Origin: Spinellus fusiger
Lineage: Eukaryota; Mucoromycota; Mucoromycetes; Mucorales; Phycomycetaceae
Length of the DNA: 64,000 nucleotides
Direction: 5' to 3'
NCBI GenBank assembly: GCA_025094145.1
Contig: JALLLS010000023.1
Location: forward strand, 186,001 to 250,000
Below, piece after piece: positions 35,584 to 47,270 of the stretch. The notes below the pieces were generated by a model that saw only the letters and a program-made list of their open reading frames with translations, made no database searches and was not told where the DNA came from. Numbering within the stretch: position 1 is the stretch's first letter; each line of letters begins with the position of its first letter. The position numbers were made by a program, and so were the translations under genes.

Positions 35584-37556
35584 ATGGCCAGCTCCAAGCT
35601 CTTCATGCAGAGATGGAGCCCTCTCCTCCGAGATCATTTTACAAAAAGACCTATTTTACCCTACAGTCAACGCTATTATACCAAAAAAATATCCCATATA
35701 CGAAAAGCACCGAGTCACTCTCTTAAATACACACTTGGCTCCATGGTTATCGTTGGAACAACTGGCACCCTTTTGTATGCAACCAACAATCCATTCCGTC
35801 GTGTGATTCAGGCTATTGAAAGAAGTGGAATATCAGCCGGTGTGGGTATAAGTGTTGCTATTGATTACAAGTGGACACTTTCTCAAAACTACTCAAGTGT
35901 GGAGGAGGAAATCAAAGCCAAACGAGAGTGTGATAAACGCTGTGCTGAGCGAGTTCTTGCTGGATTACAAAGACTTGGTGGCATCTATGTTAAACTTGGA
36001 CAGCATATTTCTGCCATGACTTATATTTTGCCTATGGAATGGACTTCTACCATGGAAGTATTGCAGGACAGATGCGATCCCTCTTCTCCTGATGACATTG
36101 AAGCTTTGTTTTTATCTGATTATGGATCTTCTATTGAGGACACATTTGAGGAATTTGATTGGAATCCATTGGGTGTGGCCTCATTGGCACAGGTGCATAA
36201 AGCCCGTCTTCGTCCTTTTGCTGATGGCTCTTATGAGGGCAATGATGGTTGGGTAGCAGTCAAACTCCAACATCCAAGACTCGATAACTTTTGTAAAGTC
36301 GACTTGGCTACAGTTTCTTTTCTTATGGGCAATGTAAAGCGATTCTTCCCTGACTTTGGCTTTGACTGGCTTGTTCAAGAAATGCAAGAGTCCTTGCCAC
36401 AAGAGCTTAATTTTGTGCATGAAGCTGCCAATGTACATAAAGTAACTCATAATTTTGCCAAGGAGCGTGCACAACACACAACAGCCCTTGTTATTCCTGG
36501 CATTGTGAGGGCCCAGCGTAGAGTTATGTTAATGGAATGTAAGTAACAAGAACAGTAAGTAGCAAAGAAAGATTTTACTTTTATTGGTTTACTGATGCCT
36601 ACAACTTTATGATAGTTATGGAAGGTGCACGTATTGATGATCTTGAGTATATGAAGAAACACAGTATTGATCCAAACAGTGTCTCTACAGAGATAACCAA
36701 GATCTTCTCTAAAATGATCTTCTTACATGGGTAAGTCAATGGATCTATTCTTGCCTTTTATATATGTTCTTTTAATGTTGTTGGCTATTCACTCATTCTA
36801 TTCTATCCGTGATTGTTCCTTAGATTCTTACACTGTGATCCTCGTAAGTCTCTTGGCTTATAAAGACTTGTTTGTACTGAATCACGAATAATAGATGCTG
36901 GTAATATCTTCATCAGACCCTCTTCAAATCCCAAGAAAACAGGATACAATTTTGAGATTGTCTTGCTTGATCATGGCCTTTACCGCACACTAACAGATGA
37001 ACTCCGTACAAACTATGCTCATTTGTGGACTAGTTTAATCAGAGGAGATGAAGAAGGAATTCGTATCTATGCGCAACGTGTAGGGTGCAGACCAGAGGCC
37101 CATCGGCTCTTTGCCTCCCTTCTTACAGGCCGTGAATGGGACACCATCCAGGCATCTGATCTTTCTTCTGATAGAACCAATACAGAAGTAACGCGAGTGT
37201 CAGGACGTGCAAAAAACTTTTTATTCCGAATTGCTGACATTTTAGCAAGACTTCCCCGTGTTGTTCTATTGTTGCTCAAAACAAGTGATCTCTTGCGTTG
37301 CTTGGATGAGACACTAAGAGAATCAGTGAGCAGACATATGACATTTATTATCATGGGTAAATACTGTGCTGAGGCTGTTTGGATAGAAGCCAAGAGTACT
37401 TTGCTTGAAAAGATTGCTTTTTCAGGATTTTCCCTTCATTTTTTAAGACAATTCTTTTGTGCTTGGTGGGAGTATCAATCACTTGAGACAAGTCTTTGGC
37501 TTTATCAGACACACATCTCTATTCAAGACCGATGGAGTTACGGGAAGAGGGTTTGA
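35584..37556 (+). CDS. Mitochondrial ABC1/UbiB-family atypical kinase, ADCK1/MCP2-like (583 aa)
   Basis: Four exons fit exactly: 35584-36538, 36616-36730, 36824-36843 and 36895-37556. The N-terminus is basic and Ser-rich (MASSKLFMQRWSPLL...), like a mitochondrial presequence, followed by a hydrophobic segment near residues 50-66 (MVIVGTTGTLLYA). The UbiB signatures are present: KxGQ (GGIYVKLGQH), the Ala-rich loop replacing the P-loop (GVASLAQVHKA), the ATP-site Lys in WVAVKLQHP, ELNFVHEA, the catalytic HCDPHAGN, and the metal-binding Asp in VLLDHGLYR. The 20-base third exon encodes FLHCDP. The architecture is that of ADCK1 and yeast Mcp2, linked to inner-membrane lipid homeostasis. That specific role is inferred. 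An alternative assignment is another ADCK paralogue. Confidence 0.88.
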
Positions 37557-37884
37557 GGAATAGAACGAACTGACTCTTGCTGTTCTTGGGGAAGATTACT
37601 TGGACGATAGATCCACCATTATTACAAGAACAAAATAATCCCTTTTTTACTTTTTATTATAATAGATTATACATGTACTTTTATCCTTCTTTAGATGTCT
37701 GATACTTTTCTCTTATTTATATAAAACAAAACAAAACAAAACAAAACAAAACAAAAAACCCCCTTCCATCTTCTTCTGTAAAGCTGAGTATGGTGTATAG
37801 TCCACTTTACTCTTTATCGTGTGTTGATGAAGAGTACATATAAAATGGGTCTAGTGTAGGAAACAGGCAATACTTGTGACATGT
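37557..37884. other. Convergent 3' intergenic spacer with (ACAAA)n repeat
   Basis: 328 bases between two convergent genes. A perfect pentanucleotide ACAAA run fills about 37724-37757. Nothing else is seen. Confidence 0.6.
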
Positions 37885-39387
37885 TTACCTTGATACTGAC
37901 ATCCATTCTATAGCTGGTGTCTCTCCGTCAAAAGGTGCACATACAAGAAGACCAGGACAGCGACGATCAAAAAGAGGCTTCTCCACTAGTGCTATAGTAT
38001 TCCAAACACTCTGTAGAGCGGGTGGATCCGTGACAAATTTAGCAGCCTTTATAATACCCGTCAAGGACTTTTCACTTGTCCAAAATGGCTCATTGGAATC
38101 AGGATTGATAAGAGACCAGAGCCGAAGCCGCTTATCATCTCCTGCTGCTACTAGTAAATTGGTGTTTGGATCATAATCCACTCCAAGTTCACGTGTATAT
38201 GCATTCTGATGTCCCTCCAATGTCTTGACAGGTGTGTGATATGTTTTCTTTTTCTTCTTCTGTGGTGTGTAAGGAAAACGTGCATCCCAAATATTAATCA
38301 GTCCATTTGTACCCACTACAAGCACAGTGTGGCCTGAAGAATGATCTTCCAAGGGATAAAGATAAGTAATAGAAGAAAGTTGATTGAATAAAGGGTGTGG
38401 CTGGTGGCCTTCATTACAGCGTATGTCATAGAGACCCACTGTACCATTTCTACTACCATACCAGTATTGTCTAGGCTGGGCTTTTGAGGACTTTAGAACA
38501 AATATTGAGGACTTAACATGCATACGTTGTATTGGCTGTAATTCACTGTTGAAGGCATAGATACCACTATTTCCTCCTGCCACAACACTATCATAAGTAT
38601 CTTCGGCCGCTGAGGCCCACAGTGTCTCCTCTTCAAAGCCATAGTGAAGAGCAGGTGCTGTGTCTCTGTCATGGGGAGCAGATACAGTACGGCAGACCCT
38701 ACCCGATTTATAGGCTGCAGTAGAAGCACTGGTGGTGATATCTTCAGGCGCACATTCACTTAATTTGGTGGTATCTTCTTGACTGAGAGGTGGTAGGTCA
38801 TGGATAGGGAGACGCCACAGGGATGAGGAAACATCCCCTATCTCTCCATAGAAAGTACCTACGATTGTTCTATCGGTGCCATTCCCTCTACGAATAGGAC
38901 TTGCATATTGCATAGAAGCTATACTCAATGCCTTGTCATATCTTTCATTACCCCACATATGAAAGAAAGGGTTGACCTGATATCCATAGCGTAGTATACC
39001 GGCATTTTCAAAGCTACACAGTATTTCTCCCGTGCCTTGGGAAGACGTAAGGTCCATACATACAGTAGAGGTGTTTGAGGCTGTCGTCTGGAGGGGCAAT
39101 TGGATCCTTGTATCAAGTGTTATCTGCTTAAATAAGACTCTTTGTCCCTTTTCTCTGAGAATAGCCGAAGAATGTCCTCCACTGCCTGTCTGTCTCCAGC
39201 GAAGGAATTGTGACATATTCATTGTCTCTTGCTTTTGTTTCTCCATGCCCTGCTGTATAGCTGCCTCTCTCTCCTTTTCTTCCCGTGCTTGTTTAATGGC
39301 TGATAGACTGTGAGGTCCAGTAGGCATTATCTTGAAATAGCGGTTCTTTTCTTCATTGAAGTAATAGCCAGGAATATCAGCAGGCAT
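37885..39387 (-). CDS. DCAF4: DCAF4-like WD40 protein (500 aa)
   Basis: DCAF4 proteins are WD40 substrate receptors proposed for the CUL4-DDB1 ubiquitin ligase. A single uninterrupted exon begins MPADIPGYYFNEEKNRYFKI, the PGYY/FDEEKxxYFKI opening that characterises DCAF4/WDR21. WD-type blades are spread over residues ~90-480, for example GTNGLINIWDARFP, VAAGDDKRLRLWSL and the blade ending in the final 25 residues. A lysine run (PQKKKKKTYHTP) interrupts one loop. The stop at 37885 lies 328 bases from the convergent ADCK1-like gene. Interaction with CUL4-DDB1 is inferred from family resemblance. Confidence 0.8.
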   Translation of the reverse strand: MPADIPGYYFNEEKNRYFKIMPTGPHSLSAIKQAREEKEREAAIQQGMEKQKQETMNMSQFLRWRQTGSGGHSSAILREKGQRVLFKQITLDTRIQLPLQTTASNTSTVCMDLTSSQGTGEILCSFENAGILRYGYQVNPFFHMWGNERYDKALSIASMQYASPIRRGNGTDRTIVGTFYGEIGDVSSSLWRLPIHDLPPLSQEDTTKLSECAPEDITTSASTAAYKSGRVCRTVSAPHDRDTAPALHYGFEEETLWASAAEDTYDSVVAGGNSGIYAFNSELQPIQRMHVKSSIFVLKSSKAQPRQYWYGSRNGTVGLYDIRCNEGHQPHPLFNQLSSITYLYPLEDHSSGHTVLVVGTNGLINIWDARFPYTPQKKKKKTYHTPVKTLEGHQNAYTRELGVDYDPNTNLLVAAGDDKRLRLWSLINPDSNEPFWTSEKSLTGIIKAAKFVTDPPALQSVWNTIALVEKPLFDRRCPGLLVCAPFDGETPAIEWMSVSR

Positions 39388-40134
39388 TGTTTCCGTTGTG
39401 TACTGTCATTCTGGATGATCTCTTTCTCTCCCTCTCTCTAAAAGCACGTCACATCACGTGGACTGATGGGACAGGGAGTGTGGTCCTCTATTGGCTGTTC
39501 TATGGCTTCTCATCACCCTCATCAATAACCATAGAGTGGGTCTTTTTATTTATTTATTTTAAATAAGAGAGTCCTTTCGGACCAGGCTTAATTTAGTGAA
39601 CTACAGGAAAACAAGGGAAATTAAAGGGAAAACCATGTCAAATTACGTAACCTCTGCAATTTGCATTGACAGCCCCAATACCGCTATTTTCTAATGCGGG
39701 GATCTTGCCTTTGTTTTAAAAGATTTGGTGTCCGTCCATCTCACATGATGAAAGAAAAAGACCTCCATTTGATAGTCATCCTGTGCTGCCATAATCAACA
39801 AACCCAATGACGCCATTAGAAGAACAAACACGTGAAACACTCTATGTTTTAATTCGTAGGATAGCATGTAGAAGGTATGCCCTCTATGGGGTAGAACAAG
39901 TGCAGTCTCTTCAGCAGTCCTGTTCAGTGTTGGCATCCAAAGAGAATAATAGCAATAGAAGATGGGTTCAATGAATAAAAAGAGACTTTATAAAGCGGAA
40001 AACAGATTAATGAGAAAGAATAAATAATTAAAGTCTATAATATAATAGTGACTAGAGAGAAGAAAGCTGGACAGAGAAGATTCTCCCTGACCTGCATGAA
40101 GATTATAAAGTAAGATGTAGAATAAAATAAAGAT
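39388..40134. promoter_or_regulatory. Region between DCAF4-like and ERG5 genes with CACGTG and CCAAT boxes
   Basis: Upstream of the DCAF4-like start there is a CACGTG palindrome at 39455-39460 and, about 30 bases further, ATTGG (inverted CCAAT) near 39490. Both are plausible promoter sites for the minus-strand gene. The ERG5 3' UTR occupies the right side. Confidence 0.45.
39691..39936 (-). CDS. Possible small single-pass membrane protein (81 aa), doubtful
   Basis: An open frame starting MPTLNRTAEETAL with one hydrophobic stretch (VFVLLMASLGLLIMAAQ, about residues 36-52). It lies downstream of ERG5 on the same strand. No family is recognised and no clear promoter was identified. A possible donor (GTGAGA) near the end leaves room for a second exon. 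It could equally be chance. Confidence 0.25.
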   Translation of the reverse strand: MPTLNRTAEETALVLPHRGHTFYMLSYELKHRVFHVFVLLMASLGLLIMAAQDDYQMEVFFFHHVRWTDTKSFKTKARSPH

Positions 40135-41883
40135 TTAAACAGATGCAGGAGATGTTCTGGGTTCAAAGCTCATAATGCAGCCGTCTTGAGGGTAGATTGT
40201 AGCAAATATAGAGATATCATCACTCTTTTCGGTGCGATAATGAGTCCAGTTTAGCTTCAAAGAGGCCTCAGCTAAAGTGGCCATCAAGTGCATAATAGCG
40301 TATTCCTTGCCAAGACAGTGGTGGGGTCCATTGCCAAACACCATGAAGTTCTTGGGATACTTTTCAGCACTTCCTTGAGGACCCCAACGATCAGGATCAA
40401 AGCTATCAGGACTGGGATAGGCGACAGGATCATGGAGAGCAGGGTAAGTGGTAGGAATGACCATGGATCCTTTAGGAATAGTGTAGCTGGAGGTGATGGG
40501 CCATTCACGTACTGTCTGGTATGGCACCATAAGAACAGGGGGACGAAGACGAAGAACTTCCTTTACTACCTGTCTCAAGTAGACAGACTCCTCCATCAAC
40601 TCTAGAGACAAGGACTGATCAGGATTAGCCTCACGCAGCTTTATCTGCTCATCACGGATCTTCTGCAATACATCAGGGTGGTCTGCTGTAAGTTGAAAAG
40701 CCCAGGTCAAGGCAGATGAGGTGGCATCCTGGCTAGCAAACAAAAAGGTCAAGATAGTCAAGGCAACTTCAAGGTCATCAAATTTGCGGGGAATGGGCTT
40801 GTTGTTTTGAATGCACTCTGCCTCACCATCCAACATGGAACGAAGCCAGGCATCCAACATGGACTCAATGGGACCATTCTTAGCCATACGTACACGGGCA
40901 TCTTTGATACTTTCAATAAAATGCTTAACAATGTATTTGCGTGACTGGATGGCTTTGTAGACCTTGGTACCAGGCAAAGGAATAGGGAAGTTCACAAGTT
41001 CAAGAGCAGCTGTGATGTTGAAGTACTCTTGGGAGATTCTGGAGGCCACTTCATCCGACATATAGCTGCCCATAAAGACACGCAGAGAACTCTCCATGTT
41101 GATCTCACGGAAGTACAGCTGGTATTGTGTTTTCTCTCCCTTTAGAGAAAGCCACTCATCGAAATGCTTCTTGTACACTTTATCTTGTATAGGAATGTAA
41201 ATACTAGTAATATCGCATTAGCTACTGGTTGAATTGCATTTCTCTCCCTTGTGTTACTTACCCGAGTGCCTTTCGTGTAAACAGCACGTTGAGACCCTTA
41301 CGATAGTCTACATGGGATTTTCCACTCAGAAAGACCCAGTTTTCAGCACACAAGATATGTTTCATTGAATCCACCACTGCAGGTTCAGCATACACAGGAG
41401 CATTCAGAATCTTACGGCTGAGATCACAGGTAGAAGCAATAACGACAAATCTAAAAATGTATTATTTGAGTTTAGATTAATACTCTTCCATTTCCTGTTT
41501 TCAATTCCTTTTGTCGTCCAACTGATGTAGAGGACTATTTTTCTTGCTTACCTATCAAATACACTCACACATGATAGCTCTCCACTCTTCCACTTTGCCA
41601 TATAGCCTTCAAAAGTTGGATAAAGTGAATCCATGAAAGCACCAATGATAGGAATCTTGAGCTGAGGACCAGGAAGACCTTTTTTCTTGTTCAAATAGAT
41701 GTACTGCTCATAGGCAAATAATCCTACTACAGCTGAACAAAGAACAGTAGTAGTTGACAATTTTGGCTGTGCAAACGATGTCTTTATGAAATCAGCAATA
41801 GTATGCTTTGCCGACTCCAATGTGCGTGGATCAAAGATACTATACACTGTGTTAGTTGCTATGGTTTCATAATGTGTAGCCAT
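40135..41883 (-). CDS. ERG5: Sterol C-22 desaturase, cytochrome P450 CYP61 (529 aa)
   Basis: ERG5 introduces the C22-C23 double bond in late ergosterol synthesis at the endoplasmic reticulum. Exons 41883-41552, 41450-41262 and 41203-40135 join in frame to 529 residues, close to the fungal norm. An N-terminal membrane anchor lies near residues 40-60 ([19 protein letters not shown]). CYP61 landmarks follow: [54 protein letters not shown], the I-helix [13 protein letters not shown], the ExxR in [15 protein letters not shown], and the heme loop [13 protein letters not shown] with its Cys ligand. I prefer the ATG at 41883 (MATHYETIA) to an upstream in-frame ATG at 41937. Nothing suggests loss of function. 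Confidence 0.95.
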
Positions 41884-44133
41884 AGCAACAGATGCAAATA
41901 GACATAGTCTATAGTCTATAGAACATTTATCCCCCACTCATTCTCCTCACCTTGAGCTTGCCATAGGAATGATACTGCCAACAAAAGGATTGGATGGAAA
42001 GTACGGATAAGAATGAACTTATACCAAAAAGAAAAGGCGCAACAAGAGAAAGAAAGCGAATTGAGATTTGGAATTTCTTAAAACTAAAAATGTAGAAAAT
42101 AAAATAAAAATGCAAGAGGTAGGCAAGGGAACACAGGACGGAAGAACAATAATAATAACAAAACAGAAAAGACCGCTCATCCTTCTAGGGCCCGCTTGTC
42201 GAATAGTCTATAACAGTTCTTATGTATTATATTATTTTTGAAGACAGCGTCACTCCTCTTTTACCTCCCCAGGTTAGTAAGCATCTGATACTGCTGGGTG
42301 AAAATATGTCATTGGGCAATCAGTAGGGTAGTGTCTATTAAAAGGCTTAAAGAAAGAAGAAATGACGCTAAGCCTTAATTGTGGATTTATTTCACGTTTT
42401 TCTTCCTTTTATAAGCGTAAACTCATAAAAAAGAAGCTATTTTTTTATTCTGCAGCAAAAGAGAGCAGCAAGGTAACATTGTTTTGCCAATGTGACTGCC
42501 TTTATGACAGAACGGAGGAGCAAGCTGTTGGCCTTTTTCTAGAGTGAGCAATGAGAAAAGTAAACAGAGTATGGGTGTTGTACGAATTAACGAACATGGC
42601 GCCAAATGGCTCTTTTAAGGAAAGGTCACCCAGGTAGGGGTAAATCTGTTGCTTAGAAAGCAATTGTTTTTTGTTATCTGACACGAGGTAAATCACCATT
42701 TTCTCTCTTATACTTTGTCTTTTTATTGGTGAAAAGGTGTGCTGCTGTTCGATCGTGCACAGGTAAATTATTTGGAGTGTAACAAAGAATAGGTCATAAA
42801 TGTTAAACAAGTCACCAAAAATATTATTGCTACTGCGAAGTCTATTAGAAAGTTATACAGTGAGAATTCAAAGCACAGGAATCTTTTTTTCTTTCTTTCT
42901 AAAAAAGATTAAGGCATTGGCACTCGACAGGATATAAAAGAGGAAAATGTATTACAAAGCAACAGATAACAAACAAGTACAGTGAAGGCATCTGCTTCTT
43001 CACTAAACATTCTTTTTCCTTTTTTTTTCTTTTCTTTTTTTCTTTTTTTTTTTTTCTTTTTTTTTTACAAATTAAACTGTTTGAGAATGGCAGAAAAGCA
43101 CTTGCTTATAATGCCAACAATAAAACAGTAATAATATAAACCACTCTTTTGGTTACTAAGTAGACTAGTTCTCTTTGGCATTCTCATAAAATAGGTAGAA
43201 GTAACAGAAGAAGAAATACTCATTGAATACAATAGATAAGCTTATTTTCATGTCTTGTACGGCCTGCTAATACCGCATTTCTCATTAATACTACAGCCTT
43301 TTTTTTTTTACTATAAACACGGGCCGAAATAGCTCCGTACAAGTAAGGTGTCAATAGATTACATCAAAGAGTTTTTTTGTGACAATAGAAAACGGCGGGA
43401 ATATATATGTGAATAATACAAAAAGCAAAAAACAAAAAAAAAAGACGTGTTGAGTTAATAGACAAAAAAGAAAATCAGATATTAAAAAGACCAACAAGAA
43501 AACTAGACCCTTTTATATATCTCGGGTGCCTACTTTTATACAAAACATTGAAAATGTCTTAAGTCTACAATGCTATGTGTTTATTTACATAAGATATGAG
43601 AGATATAAAGAGATTATAGCTATATTCTCTTGATTCCCTTTTCAAGACTACTACATGCTCCATTTTAGCATTTAGTATCAGCACATGCAGACTTATTTAC
43701 CCATCTATCATCTGCTTATTAAAAGTTGTAATGTGCTGTATGGATTTGATATACTTACCAACATGGTACAATCGAGATATTATTTTTCCAAATGATTTAT
43801 GTACTAGACTGGAAAATTATATGTATTAGATCTTCAGGTTTACATACACTGTAAACTCTTTGTATTGAGTATTATATCACCAAGATTGGATATAGGAAAG
43901 AATGTTGATTGTATATGCTCATAAGTAGGGTAAATTCAACAAGAAAGGTTATTTTTATTTGTAAATCAGTATTCTTTACATTCTTTTCTTTTCTTTAAAT
44001 ATAGTATAAGTACTGGGGAAATAGAAAAGTAAAAATGAATGAGATACAAGTGTTTAAGATGTACTCTTTCTATTGGTGAATTATAGAGATTTCAAGATCT
44101 TCTGTATACTTTCATCTTGCATAGAATCTTTCC
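41884..44133. other. Upstream region of ERG5 and AT-rich spacer with a long polypyrimidine tract
   Basis: The first few hundred bases should be ERG5 promoter. Bases 43018-43068 are almost pure T with scattered C. Several 60-100 codon ORFs (e.g. 42362-42547 plus, 42502-42810 minus) overlap on opposite strands, have no motif and are not called. Confidence 0.45.
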
Positions 44134-45245
44134 TTACACACCCAAAGATTTTCTGGCCTTTAAGCGGTAATATCTCCTTCCTGCTATGTAAAGAAAACAA
44201 TTACCTTTTGTGGAACAACAATTAAAATCAAAAGGTTTGCGGATATCCAAATAATTATTTTCTTTTGTGGATACCTCACTATCAAATTGTATTATTGTCG
44301 TCTTTGATCTTATATATCAAAGGAATTCTTTCAGTTAACATGTGGTTAAACTCTTCTCTTTATTAATTCAATTGTAAATCTATTTTCTACTTATTTTCTA
44401 CTGCTATTCTAATGCTATAAGCTATGATATGAGGTATACGTTTGATGGTATAATGCAAGAGTGTCGATGATATAATGCGTTGTATTACTTGTGCGTCCCT
44501 GACACATATAGTAACCTTCCTCTTTTGGTTGTTCTGCGACACAAACTATGAACATCCATTTTGGAAATAGTCTTACGATATTATCAATAAAATATATTGT
44601 TTATGAATGAAATTGTTTATTGTAATAGTATAGCTAATACTATATTATGTACTATAGCTATTGCCTAAGTGCATTCCCTCATAGCAACAGAATACACTCC
44701 CTAAAGGCCTAGTGCTTTATATTTGGGAGATAGATAACCATGCTCAGGAGTATACCCTAGACATTATTGACCTTGTAGAAGACCACCTAAGACTGATTTG
44801 TGAGTCTTTACTGCCTAATAACAATACAATGAGTGTCTTGTAGAATATAATGATATCAAGCCCAGATGAAGACACTGCTTACCTTTTTATCACTAGAATA
44901 GTCCTTGGTAGTGTCTATCACTTCCTTCTATTGTTTTAAATTGTTAATAATAGTACATTACCTTGCTTATTTATGCTCATCTTGACGAGTACTTGATTGT
45001 TATACTGTGGGCTTAAGGATGGCACATGTTAAACAATAAATGCAGTAATTGAGTTGCAATGTCAGGTTTGCTTCTTCCTTTTATCCAACTTTATAGTGTT
45101 TAATTGCACAGTCCATAGTCAATGCTAAGACAGATAGACAGTGAAAAGGTTCTTTTCAAACACATTAACCAACCAAAGAAATATTATGATTTCATTGTTC
45201 ATGTATTTCCCTTTATATCTCAAAAACATTCTGTTGCTATGAAAC
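44134..45245 (+). repeat. Left part of TIR element A; repeat unit shared with element B
   Basis: Begins TTACACACCCAAAGATTTTC, the terminal repeat also found at 47271 and, inverted, at ~49372. Bases ~44220-45005 are a diverged direct repeat of 47350-47850, with long near-identical blocks such as AGGAGTATACCCTAGA and AGCCCAGATGAAGACACTGC. Bases 45160-45240 match 49290-49370. Both copies keep one frame reading SPDEDTAYLFITRIV (A: 44859-44902; B: 47711-47755) with a synonymous difference, suggesting a coding ancestor. No family is recognised for that frame. Interpreted as the left half of a Tc1/mariner-type element. Confidence 0.7.
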
Positions 45246-46114
45246 AAGACACATAGAACCTCGTTAGGCTGGTTACTCACACAGAAATTGACAGAAAAGA
45301 GAAGGGTATGGAGTAACAGAAAGAAAACAAGTCAAGAACAAGAAACAGTTAGCTGCCCATGTCCTTAAAGCTTATCTTGTTTATACTCTAGGAAGCTATT
45401 TGGATTAAAGTCTATTTTATTAATAATGTAGACAACTACACTTTTTATACTAGTTTACTATTAATTTGACTATTAATTTGACTATTTTCTATTCTCAAGC
45501 AATAGCTATGGTCTTCATAGAACATTCGAGAAGACTGGGAAGGGTAACTGTCCTGTCCTAAAGTGTGTATAATCTTGGTCCTGTATTTCAAGGCCATAGA
45601 ATTCCATAAAGTGATTTTGTTGTAAAAATATATATTTTATTCTGTAATAAAGGGCACTAAGGTGATCAATAAGACCATTAGAGAGATAAATGTATAGATA
45701 TTTGGTCTCTAGCAGGGACTACGAAATAGAGTATTCGCACAAAAGCGGGTCTAGGGAAATCAAAGAGAGTGCATGAACAGGGACACAACACACGATTTGA
45801 GCACAACGGGTAACTAGGCAACTGTTCTTTAAGCAATTCTTTTCTTTCTAGAATGTTGTTGTAGTCTGCATTACTTTGGTGGTTCTGATTAAGCAAATGA
45901 CTTGTGAAACTTTGTATTGTTCTCTGCTGCTCAGATATTAATACCTGCTAATTACACTGTCTGATGTTCTTCATAACTTCTACCCTCTTTAACTTGTTTG
46001 CCTTTGTCTGGCATATAAACCAACAGTTGTGATATGGTGATTGTTTGTGTATGTTTGTTATGTCTGACATGTTAGTCAGTTTCTATTTTATATTCTTTTA
46101 CTATAATAAACCCA
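45246..46114. other. Interior of element A between the repeat unit and the Fanzor relic
   Basis: AT-rich, with no recognisable coding frame. Short direct repeat of CTATTAATTTGA near 45470. May hold eroded Fanzor 5' exons, but I cannot identify them. Confidence 0.35.
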
Positions 46115-46706
46115 GTGGATCCGCTACAAAAGCAAAGGCAAGAAGAAGGTGCCAGTGCAAGGGTAATACAACACACACATAGAGAGTGCATTAATACATC
46201 TCGAACTAATTATTTTTACTATTATTTTATTATTGAAAAGGGGTATTGGCACCTAAAAGGATTGGGGTACGATCCTACCAAACTGCCAGTCGCTGCTTAT
46301 GGCACAGGAATAAAGGTAAAAGATGCTGTCAAGTTTAAAGGCCATTGTGTTGGTTTGCCAGGAATTTTATATCAATCATTGAAAAAAGAGACAAAAGAGT
46401 GGAGATCTTTTTGTGGTTGATGTCGATGAGTTCCTTACATCAAGGGTAATCAGGATTGACCTCTCACTCAATATAAAAAGCTCTTCTAAAAGTTACTCTG
46501 TTTTATTTTTTGTTCTCAAGATCTGCCACACCTATAACACAAGTAACCTCACTGAGGTATTAGTAAATTTCAACAGTATCCACACTTGCCAAAGTTGTGG
46601 AATTGTTTAGAACAGAGATGTGAATGCATCAAAGAATATCTATACAATTACAGAAGAGTGTTTAAAGGGTCGCCACCGACCAGCTCCTTTCTATCGAGAA
46701 GAATAG
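46115..46706 (+). pseudogene. Decayed Fanzor (OrfB zinc-ribbon, TnpB-like) nuclease, C-terminal half
   Basis: After an intron-like stretch ending GAAAAG at ~46239, the frame reads YDPTKLPVAAYGTGIKVKD and KFKGHCVGLPGILYQSLKK. After a frameshift it reads DLFVVDVDEFLTSR (46404-46445). Removing a GTAATC...CTCAAG intron (46446-46520) continues it as ICHTYN...HTCQSCGIV. An in-frame TAG at the usual Trp follows, then NRDVNASKNI, and finally GRHRPAPFYREE with a stop at 46704. This is the Fanzor/TnpB C-terminal core: Glu in VDEFLTS, zinc ribbon, and RuvC-III Asp in NRDVNA. One Cys of the first zinc pair has become Tyr. At least one nonsense change and one frameshift make it dead. It lies 216 bases from the element's right end. 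Confidence 0.8.
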
Positions 46707-47270
46707 ATATTTGTATTCATATTATAATATATTGCCATATCAAAGGTAGTTCTTTCCGGGATTCAGATATTCACAGGTAAATCTACATAATAGTCTTTAT
46801 TTGTTTAAAAACTAACATGAATACATAATTTATTCTTGCTCCTTTTCAAATCGAATTGTTATTTTTAAACAATTGTATTTTGACTATTTCCTTTTACATC
46901 CTAAAGATCTCCTGGTGTGTAGCATGCCTTATGAAAAAGGGTTTAAAAGACAACGAATGGCAAATAAAGTTAATATAGTGGTAATAATAATAAATCCAAG
47001 AAAATAATAGGATGACACAATGGTTGAACTGTGATAAAATAAGGTGATTTTAAGACCCATGGAAGATACACAAAATAGACCAAGACCTGGGCGGCTCTCT
47101 CTCTCTCTATAACATCTATTGTACCCACGGAGATGAGCTGAGTCATCAGCACAACGATAAGAAAAGCTTTCTATTTCATCGGTGATGGCAGGAGTGATTT
47201 ATTTTCTTGATTACTTATTACTGAGAATAGGCTTATATTTATTATATCTCTTTAATCAGCAGAATTTCAC
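46707..47270. other. Fanzor 3' flank, right end of element A, and short spacer
   Basis: About 46890-46922 (CCTAAAGATCTCCTGGTGTGTAG) resembles the right terminal repeat at 49355-49372 (CCAAAAATCTTTAGGTGTGTAG), so element A probably ends near 46922. In functional Fanzor/TnpB elements the guide RNA derives from just this 3' interval, but no structure is claimed here. 46923-47270 is AT-rich spacer. Confidence 0.45.

Noticed and set aside
42362..42810. Overlapping 60-100 codon ORFs on both strands upstream of ERG5
   Set aside because: Mutually overlapping, no motifs, and located in the expected promoter region.
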